Source: Vandiemenella viatica (taxonomy: Eukaryota > Arthropoda > Insecta > Orthoptera > Morabidae). From it: a stretch of 64,000 nucleotides of DNA. The stretch is taken from positions 65,283,832-65,347,831 of the forward strand of contig JARYHS010013631.1 in the NCBI GenBank assembly GCA_031002005.1. The letters run 5' to 3'. Below are positions 35,065 through 46,947 of the stretch, in pieces (the stretch's first letter is position 1; each line of letters starts with the position of its first letter). The position numbers and the translations under genes are program-made. The notes beneath the pieces were generated by a model. It was not told the origin of the DNA and ran no database searches. It saw only the letters and a list, made by a program, of their open reading frames with translations.

Positions 35065-36411
35065 ATTGTATATATAAATAAAATTCTCCAACACCTCGGC
35101 TAGTTATCCGAGATAATCATGTATATTATTTCTATAAGGTGTTTTTTGTTGTTGTCAAAAGCCATTATCTTCCTTCATACTTAACCGAAATCAATGAATA
35201 AGGTGTAATTTTAAAGCTTATGGTCTCAAATTTCGTCACATCATATTTTAAGAAAGGAATTTTTTCAGAATTCGACCCTTAAAGGGTGAAAATGTCAATA
35301 TTTCTAAAATGCTTTTTCTGTGTTACGAGTCATTTATCTCCCTGGATATCTGAAATGGTTTAATGAGGTATCCTTTTAAAGATTAAGAATTCCGCTTTGG
35401 TGATATCATATATATTAAGACAGGAATTTTTCGGAATTCGACCCATAAAAGCGCAAAAGTATCAATATTTCTGCAATGCGCTTTTGTGTCACGAACCATT
35501 TATTTCCCTTCATATATAGATAAATGAGGTATCATTTTAAAGATTAAGGTCTCCGCTGTGGTCACATTATATTTTAAGAAAGGCATTTTTCTTAATCCGA
35601 CCCTTGAAGGGCAAAAGTATGAATATTTCTACAACTCATTTTTCTGTCACGAGCCATTTATCTCCCTTGATACTTAACCGAAATCGATAAATGAGGTATC
35701 ATTTTAAAGACCAAGGTGTCCGCTTTGGTCACACCATATTTTATAAAAAGAATTTTTTGTAATTCGAACCTACTCGTGCGAAAGCATCAATATTATTTCT
35801 ACAACTTGTTTTTTTTTTTAAATTTTATATTATTACGAGACATCTATCGCCTTCCTTACCTAATCGAAATCGATAAATGACATATCATTTTAAAGATTAT
35901 GATCTCCAATTAGGTAAAATCATAAATTAAGAAAGAATTTATCTGAATTTCATGCTTAAAGAGGTCGCGTGTACGAGACAGTTCAGAGCCAAGTCCTTAA
36001 ATTGCAACGCAAATATCACAGAGATGTTAATAAACTGTTTTTTTTTTATAAAATAAGTGGCTTTTCGGATAAACATTTATGTTAAGAAAACATTTTGTTT
36101 TGCTATACAATTCTTATGTAAACATTTTATTCGCATAGCAACACATATCACAGAGATGTCAATGAGCTGTATGCATTTTGTTCACGTTGGTTGTATTCTG
36201 TTAAGGTCAATGACAGTTTGACGTACATACATTGTGTTTTAAAGTTTGCTAACTGTTTCTTAATATGTTGTAAGTATTTTGATGAGTACCTATTATACAA
36301 AACAAATAATATTTGCTACAAAATTGCGATTGTACTTTTCATTATATTACAAGCATTCAACCTCACTACTCATTGTATTTTAATAGTGAAATTTTCGCAC
36401 GGGTCGTCTAG
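35065..36411 (+). mobile_element. Helitron-like element carrying tandem array 2
   Basis: The 3' end reads ttcgcacgggtcgt then CTAG at 36408-36411, followed by T, as expected for a Helitron 3' end. The 5' side has gtatatataaataaaattct near 35068, similar to the start of the element at 27536-29359 (TATATATAAATAGAC), but the leading TC is not preserved, so this end is approximate. 36000-36400 is unique AT-rich sequence. No protein is encoded. The element lies in the opposite orientation to the first one and carries an unrelated array. Confidence 0.5.
35135..35985 (+). repeat. Tandem array 2, second locus (about 5 monomers)
   Basis: Recurring phrases: gataaatgaggtatcatttt (near 35190, 35355, 35520, 35690 and 35873), aagattaaggtctccgcttt, attttaagaaaggaattttt, gaattcgacccttaaagggc, aaaagtatcaatatttctac and cacgagccatttatctccct. 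Spacing ~165-183 bp. Ends with gacagttcagagccaagtcc. Same family as 29845-30310. Confidence 0.9.
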
Positions 36412-39400
36412 TTTTATATGAATTAAGTTGTTTTCTCCAGAATGAATTGTTCTACCACAGGGTAACGCTACATTGGAATGGTCCAGTAGTAGGCCCTACA
36501 TATGTGAAACGTAAAAGGATTTATCCGCAAAATTAACATTCTTCAAATTTTAATTGTCTAGGAATCGATTACTGAACCTGGATGTAGGTTGTGCTGGCAT
36601 CTCGCTGCAACTTCCCCAACAATTCGTTGTTTCCTAACTGCTTTTATCTTAATGCTTCAGTTGTTTGTGAGATCTTGCTTTCTTTGATTCCTAACAAATG
36701 AAATCATCAGAACTTAGCGCAACAGACTTCATGATGCAAAATTTCTTTAGTTGCAATGACTTGAAGAGAGAGACAAAAAGCCATAAAGGATAAAAGATTT
36801 AACGATTTTAGAGAGTCTAGAAAGTGGAGCCAACCTCGTAGGCGATGTCACAAATATACTGACGGTTTGTGTCACTCTACATTGAATTCACCGAATCAGC
36901 TCCGGCGTTTTAATAAATTTCCATTCTGCGCGACTTGCGAAGCGCAGTATGAAAGACTGAGGTGCCCAATTCTCAATCAGCAGAATGGGTACAAAACGCC
37001 TACCTCAAATTCCTTAACTCGTCCACAATGAATTTGGAGCGAAGGCATTCGACGCGACTAATGGTAATTCGTTCGTCGGAAAGGGTACCGGTGCGTTGTG
37101 GAGACTAAATTCATCGATTCAAAGTTTCATAGTCTCTCTCATTTCAACAGAAACAACATGTAACAACTCTCACCACTGTCATCTAAACACACAGAACAAT
37201 ATTTAGACACACGGAGGAAAGAAACTGTCCTCTGTATCTCTGTGTTTAGGCCTGCAATAACTCAATTTAGTCAAATCACGATGCCATAATCTGTTGTTCG
37301 CCTTAATTTCGTTTAGTTGCATGCATCAAACTAGAGTCAGAGAACTGGTTATCTCTTGTTTGTTATAAGATAACTTGTACGTTGAATTAATCTGGTTTTC
37401 GAAAGATAAATCCAATGACGTGGAAAATTCCCCAAAGAATCACTTCTTAAATTTTGCTATTGTGGTAAAAGCAATAGATTCCGTGCAGAGACACACGGAG
37501 GCATTGACTCGAATGTAACAGAGCTAAGAAGCTTCTGCATTAGTGTAAAAATTTTCTTTTAAGAATGCGCCAACTTTCCAGATAGGCGTTCTTCTACGGG
37601 GGCTTATGCTTGGAAAAAACTGTGACGTAATGCAATCTGTGCGCTATTGGTAGAGCGTGTAGTGGACAATGTTCTCTGATTTTTTTCAGAAAGAAAAAGT
37701 AGTGATAGAATACTCTGTTCGTCTGTTAGAATTACGTTTTTAATTTCCAGTTACAAATATGCAATGAATAAAAGCAATCTTCCACTAGCAGAAAATACAT
37801 ATTACGATACGAAAACTACTATCCCCTATAAACTGAATTTTTCTCATTTATTGTTCGCGATACATATTGTGAACCGACATAATGCACCAATTCGCCGATC
37901 AAAGCACCATCAGACTTGTATAGTTATCTCTATATGGGCGTGATAGGAAATATTACTGCAACTTTAACTAATCTACGTAGTACAAACACCAAATTCAGTG
38001 TAAATACGTGAGTGGCATCAGGGTTATTGCATTAAATTTCTACGGAAGTTGTGTTCTATTTAGTCGTGTCGATATCGAAACCTCACGGTAAAGTAATTCA
38101 TATCGAAATTTTATGGGGCTTGCATCGTTATTATCCTAATTATAGTGTTTGCAGTTTGTGAATTACAAGTCGATTGTGCAGCTTATTGAGTTAATGTGTT
38201 AATTATTAAACGAACCTCTCTGATTTATGTATCCCACCTCAAATTTAACGTCCACTTATTTCCAGACAGTTCACAAATTAAGTCAATTGAGAAAACTGTG
38301 CCGAGGTTTGAAAAAGAATTTCCGGCTTCCGGCTCTGCCAGGTCCAATCTTATCACCTCAGTCACCCGTAATGATCTTTATGCGTACGTTACTCAAGTGT
38401 TGTGTCAGGCTTTGCAGATCTCTTAGGAGTTATCATACATGGATGGCTTTCTAACGGAGTTATTGCTTTTGCAGAAGATATAGAACAAATTCATGCCAAA
38501 AAACAGCCAAAAGTCACTGAAAACTTCAAAACTAAAAATATTGTCCGATAACAATACTACCATGAGGTCGCTCGAATTTTTCCTCGAAGGACGTCCACTG
38601 ATTGCAAAAAGTACGAAGGCCAGTTTCTTCCGCGGGATCATGGAAGCTAGCATGGTGTGTGATCAGTTAAGGTTCGGGCTTGGAATAACGGAGGACGTGA
38701 TTTCAATTAAGCTCCTGAGATTCAGATATTAGATTTCGCACAATTACTCGAGTAATTGCTGTTAGGGTGTTAATGACACCTAGATCGACGCGACATTAAG
38801 CCTAACAACAACAACAAATTCCAGGAATTGCCCGATTGATTCCCTTAAAAACTCCATGGTCGAAATCCTTCCAGTTCCTTGGCTACAATGTTTTTCCAAC
38901 CCAATTACTTCGTACTCGACGAGCCGAAAAACCTTAATGAAAAAAGGGAATAAAGGGAGGTTTACTGCTTATTTCACATACAAAAAGCAAGCTAATGTCA
39001 TGCTAGTGACACGCAAAATTCCTGCAGTTGCCTGGACTCGAACTAGGGACTCAAACACTTCACGACTGAGCTGCCAGGTAGAATGCTATGTGAAAATAGT
39101 GATACATGCAAAGCTGCCAAATGTCGAAGTATCGTGAAGCCCAAAGATGATATTTGCAGTGCTTGACGTGTATGTTTGGTGGCGTTACCCACAGCAAGTA
39201 GACTCTGAAAGTTGCCGCAGGTTATGTACTACAAATGTCAACCAGACCACATCAGCTGGAAGCAGACTCCAAGTGGTCGGTGTAACAGCTGTCTACACGA
39301 ACTCACTCGGCAGTATATTATCAGTTTTACAATCACACATCTGACATCTGAGCAACCTTTTATGTTACGGCGTTAGGTTTCTACATGGATAAATTTCACT

Positions 39401-39685
39401 AAAAGAAAAGTGCTTCAACCATTAAACTTGAAATTTTACTGTTTTTAATTATTCTTTTTCTCTCTAAAACAGGTGTGACTGGTGGTAACAGGTTACAGGT
39501 TCCGTCTTTTGGAACTGGAGGAAAAATGCTTTCTAAATCACGAACGTTTCGTTTCTTCAGAGACACAATTCTCAGTTTTTCTCGTTTTACATCGGAAGCA
39601 GGTACTGTCCAACAACAGAGGGATTCTTCATTTAATTCTGCTAAATAAATGGCTATCAGAACAAGAGAGAAGTATTACCAACAAT
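36412..39685. other. Long unassigned stretch
   Basis: No transposon protein, SINE or RNA gene recognised. Overlapping short frames at 38196-38454 (two phases) and 38493-38732 (79 codons, with MRSLEFFLEGRPLIAKSTKA) are not assignable; the latter is the most protein-like but has no known motif. I see no promoter or splice arrangement that would support a host gene. Confidence 0.4.
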
Positions 39686-40174
39686 AAATAAAATTGTAGT
39701 TTAAAAAACTAAAAACACGCTTTCGTAGTAATGTGAACTAAAAGGTTAAAAATAATCTTTAAATATAAAGATTTTGTTTAACAGTGATGGGACGTCCCAC
39801 AATACAGGATAAATTATTTTTTTTGAATAAGCTTAAAGAATAAAGTCACTGATTACAAAATTAACATTAATGTAAAAAAGCATGGGGTGCTATATAAGTT
39901 GTCTTATATTTTTTTGTCGTTCGCTGTTTGTAAAGGTAGATTCATTGTCAAAAGTTGTGTAGAGAGCACCCCACGCTTTTTTTTACATTAAAGTTAATTT
40001 TGTAATCAGTGACTTTATTCTTTAAGCTTATTCAAAAAAAAATTAATTTATCCTGTATTTTGGGACGTCCCATCACTGTTAAACAAAATCTTTATATTTA
40101 AAGATTATTTTTAACCTTTTAGTTCACATTACTACGAAAGCGTGTTTTTAGTTTTTTAAACTACAATTTTATTT
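39686..40174. repeat. ~490-bp near-perfect palindrome (206/210-bp arms, 73-bp loop)
   Basis: The left arm 39686-39891 and right arm 39965-40174 are reverse complements except for a few substitutions (e.g. cacaat / caaaat, aacatt / aacttt, gcatgg / gcgtgg) and small A/T-run length changes. Each arm contains the self-palindrome gggacgtccc (39787-39796 on the left) and gtgaactaaaaggttaaaaa. A partial, more diverged third copy of ~45 bp of the arm follows directly at about 40170-40215. No coding capacity and no clear target duplication. It is either a foldback/MITE element or an inverted duplication made during replication. Confidence 0.92.
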
Positions 40175-40485
40175 TTAACTTTTTAGTTCAGATAGTTTCA
40201 AAAGTATGTTTCCTACTGTTGGCTTTTCTTCGCCAATCTCTCTTTATTTTTGTGTTGTAGTTTCATTTTTAATTATTACTTCCACTAGTTAAATACAATT
40301 AAATGGCAGCTCAGCCAAAGGTCCAATAGCAGGGTAAATGTGGAAGACTACTCTTCTATAATAGTACGAAGTAATGTTTCGAATACTCACTATTCAATAT
40401 CACGTTAAGTGACTGCAGATAGAGAAACCTTTCTGGATAGGAGACAGTGGAAGACGATCGTCGTCAGCAACCAAGGCTCGTAAAT

Positions 40486-40915
40486 CACACCCGGGAAACT
40501 GGAGATGGTCAAAGTAACGAGAATAGCAGGACGTTGCTAAGAGACTGCTATATTGTTAACGGTTCTTAAAACGTGTGCAAATTTTTTCTGTTTTTACTGT
40601 CAAAGTAATGATAGTATCAAGATATAGCTATGAAATTATTGTATTGTAATCAGTTATCAATACATCAGCAAAATTTCAAACAATTCGGACATCTGGAATT
40701 GGGTTAAAATTAAATTGCAAAATTTCACGACATTCAACCATTTTTGTTTTGTTACTGTCAAAGTAATGAGAATAGCAGGATATAGCTATGAAATTCTTGT
40801 ATTGTCACCGGTTCTTAATATGTGTGCAATATTTCAACCAGCTCGGACATCTAGAAGTGGGTCAAAATGGAGTTGTAAAATTCAGTTACATTCATACATA
40901 CATACATACAAGTCA
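40486..40915 (+). repeat. Tandem array 3 (about 2.5 monomers, ~180 bp) with CATA-repeat end
   Basis: gtcaaagtaatgagaatagc / ggatatagctatgaaattct / tcggacatctagaagtgggt recurs near 40508, 40598 and 40757 (the first copy partial). The array ends with four CATA units and a phrase starting caagtcaagctaatataaag. A single very diverged monomer may lie near 41690-41750. Confidence 0.75.
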
Positions 40916-42470
40916 AGCTAATATAAAGCGTGTAAAAATACGAATAAAGAAAAACGTAATATATGCGAAATAATTATGATTTGTAAAAACCTAAAAGTTG
41001 TTACTCTTACCCATCGAAAGAAAAGTATAAGGAAAATAATCCGTTGTGAAACCAAAGAGCTCATGGCTGGTATTAAACAACTGAATCAATTATTTATTTA
41101 AAATGTGGCCTCTATTGGTCTGCCAGACTAGAACCTTTATTACTGTTGTGTTTAGTAATGTTTATACCTTGACTTTGATACACGTACATCGTCAATTGGT
41201 AGATACCAACTAGTTTGTGGTAACCTGTAATAATAATTTGATATCGTCTTTAAATTTTTAATTCAGTTCTGCATGCACATAATTGATAGGAGTGTTTGGT
41301 GACTCTGTTCCTCAGTGTATCACAAATTTTTAGGAATTGAGCAATAAAATAACCGACCATACTAATACAATTGGTATCGAAGCTACATGTTTAGCGAAAA
41401 ATATTTGAACTGATAACTAGTTCAGCATATAAGGCCAAGTAATTTGAATCCTTCAGTTCATGTATGTCCAATACTAAACTGGATCTCCTGCTGTGATACA
41501 CAAGATTGAGCTGTGCGTAATCACAAATAAATATAAAAAATACACGCTTCTATAATTAAATCCACCGAAATATCCAACAGTAGACATATCGACTGCATGA
41601 AATAATTAGATTTATTTAATATCCAATAATTAATTGATCAATGAGTAAAAAAGATTAATTAAATTATTGTACCGTCACGGGAAATAGAAATGTATGCAAA
41701 GTTTCAAGTCACTCGTACAATGCGAAGTTAAACTAAGATTAAGGCAAATTACACTACAGTTGCGGTGAGGTCGTTGTTTTGGACGTAATGGCCGACATAA
41801 GTATTTTATTCAGCAAGGGATGATGATACAAGAAGTGCAATTTAAGAACATAACCATTCCTATATCTTATTTGCCCCTCATTATTAGTGAATGGTAACGT
41901 TTTGGCTTCATCATGATCTCTGTTTATCTCACTATTTCCATATAATAATCGATGGACATATCAGCATGCACCCCGCCGTGCAATGAGCGATGAATCCCTC
42001 TCCATCCGAAACACATGGCGGGGATATGCTCGACACCTCAATACATAAATAAAAGAGATCTATATGTTACGACAACTTTTGTGGCCTGTCCCCCTACCTA
42101 GAGACAGTATCCTAAATCTCACGTTGAAATAAATCTTTCGAGGCTAAATTATTGTCCTTAGTTGAAAACTATCTTATCAGTAAGTAGTAAAATTGAACTA
42201 TATTTGTCTCAGCAATGAAGCTCTAAACAATCATTGCGACCTAGAAAACTAACAAAACATTATTATTTGCGCATAAACGCGTTATTATCTCAAAATCTTC
42301 CATCTGAACTCAACGATTTTCACCTTCAAAAATCGATGCCGCAAGTTGTGGCAAAGATATTAACATTTGCACAACAAAGATCCTTAATGAATTTTTAACT
42401 GCGCATAAAAATGCTGTCACTTCAGATATCGTTTTAGACTGTTATTATCAAAGGCATTTAACAATTCCTC
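40916..42470. other. No gene recognised
   Basis: AT-rich; apart from the possible stray monomer of array 3 at 41690-41750 nothing was assigned. Confidence 0.4.
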
Positions 42471-42539
42471 CACCTAGTCTAGGGCGAACCGTAGTGCGGA
42501 GGCTGTTAAATAATTTTTGTCGTTCGATAAGAAAAACAC

Positions 42540-43030
42540 GGTTTTATTGTTTGAAACACATTTTATCATTCAATATAATGTTCCTGAACTTCAATACACT
42601 TGTTCAAGTTAACTTTTAATTTATGGACTCCATCCCTGAAGTGAGAATCCGGAAGACTATCGAAGTAGGCTTCCACGGCTGCAATTACCTCTTCGTTCAA
42701 TGAAAATCGTTTTCAACCCATGAAGTTTTTTAGATGTGGAAACAGCCAGACGTCAGAGGAAGCCAAATCTGACGAATAGGGTAGATGTGGCAACAATTCG
42801 TACTTTAATTCACTGATTTTCGTGATGGTTTTTTGAGCAATGTGACAGGGTGTATAGTCTTGATGAAAAATTATTTGTTTCTTCTGTAAACCGGGTCTTT
42901 TCTCAAGAATTTTTACATCCAGTTGGTCCAAAAGGTTACAATAATAATCTGAGTTTATTGTTCTACCAGTTTGGAGGTAATCCATGAACAAAATTCCTTT
43001 TGTATCAAAAAAAAATCCTGATGTTAACAA
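42540..43030 (-). pseudogene. mariner transposase, C-terminal half
   Basis: Minus-strand frame 43030-42713 reads GILFMDYLQTGRTINSDYYC, LDVKILEKRPGLQKKQIIFH, QDYTPCH (second catalytic Asp present; the usual Asn-Ala-Pro following it is changed) and YSSDLASSDVWLFPHLKNF (third catalytic Asp present), which are mariner D,D34D motifs. 42712-42540 continues out of frame as the C-terminus (FSLNEEVIAAVEAYFDS-like). The first catalytic Asp region and the DNA-binding domain are missing: upstream of 43030 the sequence is unrelated. It belongs to a different mariner subfamily from the fragment at 10505, judged by the motif details. Not functional. Confidence 0.88.
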
Positions 43031-43257
43031 CTTCTTAGCTTATTTATGGACCCTAACTCGCTTTGGCGCCGAAGTACCGGGTTCACACCACTCCTTCGCC
43101 TCTTGTTTTGATTCAGGATTAAAGATGGAACCCTTAAGGAATCGTTGATTTGATCGTCTTTTAGCCACCTGATAGATAGATTGAACATGTTCAGCGAATG
43201 AGTATCAACAGATTCCTTCGTCAATTTTTATATGTTGAGCTCGTGATGCCTTGACCC

Positions 43258-43446
43258 CCTCCCTGTAGCGCTGCAAAGACAAGCTTAAAAAGATCACGGA
43301 GACCACATACATAGACCAGAACATCTGGGAATACCATGTAGAAGAACATGATCGCTGGCGAGAAAACACCTCAGCGGCTGTTACACTATTCGAAGAGGCA
43401 CAACGAAGTCGGGGAGTAGAAGTTCGTAATAGACAAGAAACGCAAT
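43258..43446 (+). pseudogene. LINE ORF C-terminal tail
   Basis: An uninterrupted plus-strand frame reads CKDKLKKITETTYIDQNIWE, then HVEEHDRWRENTSAAVTLFE and EAQRSRGVEVRN before a stop. The spacing of R(W/Y)KD..L, a W about 18 residues on and DRWR.....A...FEE is typical of the extreme C-terminus of many LINE reverse-transcriptase proteins. The rest of the element is absent. Family cannot be decided from this tail. It lies immediately upstream (on the plus strand) of the SINE-A fragment at 43525. Confidence 0.55.
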
Positions 43447-43524
43447 AAACGCCACGTCCGCCACCCACAGTAAGATGCAACGTGTGGAGGTGATTATTTT
43501 ACTCCAAGACCGGTCTGATTAGAC

Positions 43525-43599
43525 TTTTTTTTTTTAACTGCTTAACGTCTTTTTACAGCGAGTTCTTTAGAGACGGGAAAGGATGGGGGGCAAGGAATG
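43525..43599 (-). mobile_element. SINE-A fragment (tail and part of core)
   Basis: T-run then taactgcttaacgtcttttt, cagcgagttctttagagacg and ggaaaggatggggggcaagg: the 3' part of SINE-A on the minus strand, 5'-truncated at about 43599. It shares the taacgtc.....cagcgaggtctttagag tail variant with the copy at 53419, so a subfamily with a different tail exists. Confidence 0.8.
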
Positions 43600-43718
43600 A
43601 CGCCCACATAGAGAAGTGTTAACTCACAAACAGAGTATTGGCCGACAACGACGAGTCACAGAAACAAAAATTCTGATCTCTTTAATTCAGAAATTTTTAA
43701 TTCTTCACTATTTCAATA

Positions 43719-43959
43719 CCGAGCGTGGTCTGTGAGCATTTTACGCTCTGGCCTCGCATTCGGGAGGACGCCGGTTCGAATCCCCGTCCGGGCATCCAGA
43801 TTTAGGTTTTCCATGGTTTCCCCAAATCACTCCAGGGGAATTCCAGGATACTTCGTTCAAAAGGCCATGGCCGAATTCCTCCCCGTTCCTTATCATCATT
43901 TCCGTTCCGTTCCGTCCGTTCCGTCGACGAGGCGTAAAGCCATAATTATATAAAAAAAA
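43719..43959 (+). mobile_element. SINE-A copy with a CCGTT-type expansion
   Basis: Head ccgagcgtggtctgtgagca, B box ggttcgaatccccgtccg, core ttttccatggtttccccaaa, ggccatggccgaattcctcc, tail cgtcgacgaggcgtaaagcc. Where other copies have a single gtccc-type segment, this one has ttccg repeated about five times (43898-43925). Confidence 0.92.
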
Positions 43960-44762
43960 CTATTTTAATTTTTACTAAGTTTAACACGACTAAAACGTGA
44001 GATTAAAAAAAAGGGTCGCAATACTATATATAGCTGGTTTAGTGGGGTCTTGATCGAAAATTTTATGTTAGGTATCAAATGAAAGTTGAGAGCCCGAAGA
44101 CTATAAAAATGTTTGCATTTTTGTTTTTGTACGACTGTTTGGCGAAAATCTATTAATATTTTTTAAGTAACTCTTTTATTTCACAAGCAACTGTTCTGAA
44201 AATGCTATAAAAATTTAATATGTTATGTGAGCGCCCAGAGATTTCTAAAAAATTATAGTGATTTTTCATGAAGTTTATGATTTTCACAAATAACTAAATG
44301 AGCAACAGTAATAAATTTAGATACTGTAGAACATATTTTTGTTTAAATGGAAATAATATATAACATTAGATAGAGAAATTCATGAATGGAATAACAAATA
44401 ATGTCAATTCATGGGAAGTTATTTCAGAGAAAAAAAAGGAAAAATCTAATCGCGTCTGGACTGCTGAAGAAAAGATAACCGTCAGTGAAAGAATGAAAAA
44501 ATATTGATCCGATAAGAAGAACATCCCAAAGAGGAACTGAACGCATTCAATTAGGATCGCTTATCGTTCTCCGTTATGGAGACATACGGAAATAATAATG
44601 TCAATTTCTATTTTTTATAAAAAAATGATTCCTAGAAAATTCAATTTAATACGCTATCTATGCAGGAAACTATCACCACGCAAGACCATTTTTTTTAATC
44701 TTTTCCATACAGACCTTATACTATTCCAATTGTACACTGACAGTTTTCTATTACATATCCTG

Positions 44763-44945
44763 TTGAGTGAGCGCTTAACTTTCTGGCCTGCCACTCGATC
44801 CCTGGACCGGCCATCTAGATTTCGGTTTTCCAAGGTTTCGCAAAATTACTTTAGCCGAATGTCTTGAAGATGCTATAGCTTAGTTCCTTGCCCCCTATCC
44901 TCTCCTGTCTCTGAAGAGCCTGTCGAGGCGTTAAGTCAAAATATA
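44763..44945 (+). mobile_element. SINE-A copy, degenerate
   Basis: gttgagtgagcgcttaactt, tctggcctgccactcgatcc (B box lost), ttcggttttccaaggtttcg, agccgaatgtcttgaagatg and tgtcgaggcgttaagtc keep the SINE-A order. 43960-44762 contains no feature I recognise. Confidence 0.75.
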
Positions 44946-45502
44946 ATACGCTACGACTGTATATAATTTAAATATACTTTTAGTCTCCAGGTTTATTCCT
45001 TACTTTCAGGTGAGTTAATAGCAAATTCCGATAGAATTGCAGATGATTTTTAGATGTGTTCTGTGTGACTAAAATTACGATTGTAATTTCTGTTGGTTGC
45101 GCAATCTTGACCACCCGGCTATGTTGCTCCGTTGACACATAAAAAAAAGGACAGAGAACATGTAGACTGGCAAGTCATGTAACATCTCACAGATATTAAA
45201 ATATCTGTCCCATTTATACTATTAGCATAATTGTTGGTAGTGCTATTAAAATTGTTCTTGGGGATTGCAAATAATTCAGCAATGAGCGAACAATCAAGGT
45301 TTAAACCAGTTGGTATTCTGATATGTTACGACGCACATAATTAACTGTGTTAATTATTAAATTTAATGCTCAGGGGTAATTACAAATCTTCGGATATAAA
45401 TATGTAAAGGAATAAATTCCTTAAGTGAAGATTAAACTTATTTTTTTTGGTGTCTCATTTATGAAAATCTTCATCATTTATTCAATTCCATGACGTAATT
45501 AT

Positions 45503-46590
45503 TTCTACATCTACATCCATACTCTGAAATTTACAAATATTGTGGTTGGCAGAGGGTGCATTGTACCAAAACTAACTCTGGTCATTCCAATCTGAAAAAG
45601 CACGAAGAAAGAAAGAATACATATAGGCATCAGTATGGCATCTTATTTCTCTAATCTTATCTCTCCTGTTATTGCGACCTAAATAGGTTGTTGGACGAAG
45701 TGTTACATCGCATTAGTAAATAAAAAAAGATATTCGCAATTAAACAAACGGAACAGACGTCATCCATCTGCCAGAAAATCCCATCCCAATTTATAGGCCT
45801 ATATGAATTCTGTTATCCTTTCATAAGGGCTGTGGCAGGCAGTCTTGAATTGAGCGGCCCTTCTCTGTACTTTGTCTATCGTGTGAATCAGTCCTTGCGA
45901 TAAGGAACCCAAATTCCATAACAGTAATCCAAATGTGTACGAACGAGAGTTTTGTACGTTATTTCCTTTGTTTGAGCGTTACAATTCTTCAAAAGTATTA
46001 TCTATGAATCGTAATATGAAATTAGCTTTACCTTCAACAGAAGTTATGTGCACGATCTCATTTTATGTTACTTTGTACTATGACGCTCAAATACTTCAGG
46101 GAATCAACCATGTCAACAACTGAGCTGCTTGTTTTCTATAAATAAACTGATTCTAGCAGTTCTGCCCCGGAAGAAGACCACAGAAGGATGATAGAAACAT
46201 CGGCTACACGAATCAAGACGCGACGTCACCCGGACGGCCAAGAATCAACTGACTCTGGCCGCGGAAGCCTACGATTACATTTGCTCTAAACGTTGTCTCC
46301 TTCATCGTTTATAAAAATTAAGAAACTACCTATGTGGTACTATTACACTTTCTTGAGGAACACCCGTAGTAGCATCTAGATTAACAAAGGCTTCCCCGTC
46401 AACAACGACATCCTGCGACCGACCAGTTAGACATAATAACTAATGAAAATCACAGTTTCAGGAGAGTGTGTAAGATTTCTGCATGGTTACAGAAATTATA
46501 ATCCGTAGTTGGTTAAATGCAGCTGATTTAAACATTCTTCAAAGTATTCAGAATTATCTCATTGCGACGATGATTGCGTAAAATTAGGTT
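45503..46590 (-). pseudogene. CR1/Jockey-like LINE 3' part with internal deletion
   Basis: On the minus strand: an RT block reading VVVDGEAFVN and GVPQESVI near 46440-46330, an unrelated ~150 bp insert at 46130-46285, then LIHTIDKVQRRAAQF near 45890, and the C-terminal SDWND at about 45590. The element ends with cagagtatggatgtagatgt at 45503-45540, a 3' end followed by GTAGAT-type units that I recall from insect LINEs. The distance between GVPQ and VQRRAA is far shorter than in a complete element, so the catalytic FADD region has been lost. Many stops. It differs in its C-terminal motifs from the LINE at 1-1590. Confidence 0.7.
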
Positions 46591-46922
46591 TCAGGTTCGG
46601 ATGATACATGAAAAGCAGAGTAAAATGATGATTTCAGCCTAAATGCAGTACCTGAAAGTAACACAACATTAAAAAAAAAAATGTAGGCTTTGGTATAAAG
46701 TGTTGCAGACTATTATAAGTTTGTACACATTACCTAATAATCAAATAGCAGGGCTGGTTTTAATGACTTCTTTAAGGAGGTTCCTAACTCAGAATGGTAA
46801 AAGTTATATACGTTACAAATTCTAAGTTCTTTTCTCCTTCGAGCATGTCTGAAATACCTCTTTCGGAATTTAACTGGATTAAGTCTTTCATATGGAAGTG
46901 AATAGCTTTTACGGTGTAGGGG

Positions 46923-46947
46923 AAAAAAAAAAAAAAAAAAAAAAAAA
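46923..46947. repeat. Poly-A tract (25 A)
   Basis: May be the tail of a retroposed copy lying at about 46640-46920 on the plus strand, but that sequence is not recognised and no flanking duplication was found. Confidence 0.85.

Noticed and set aside
43025..43255. Continuation of the mariner transposase upstream of 43030
   Set aside because: Translations in all minus-strand frames lack the helix-turn-helix and first catalytic Asp motifs; the sequence appears unrelated.
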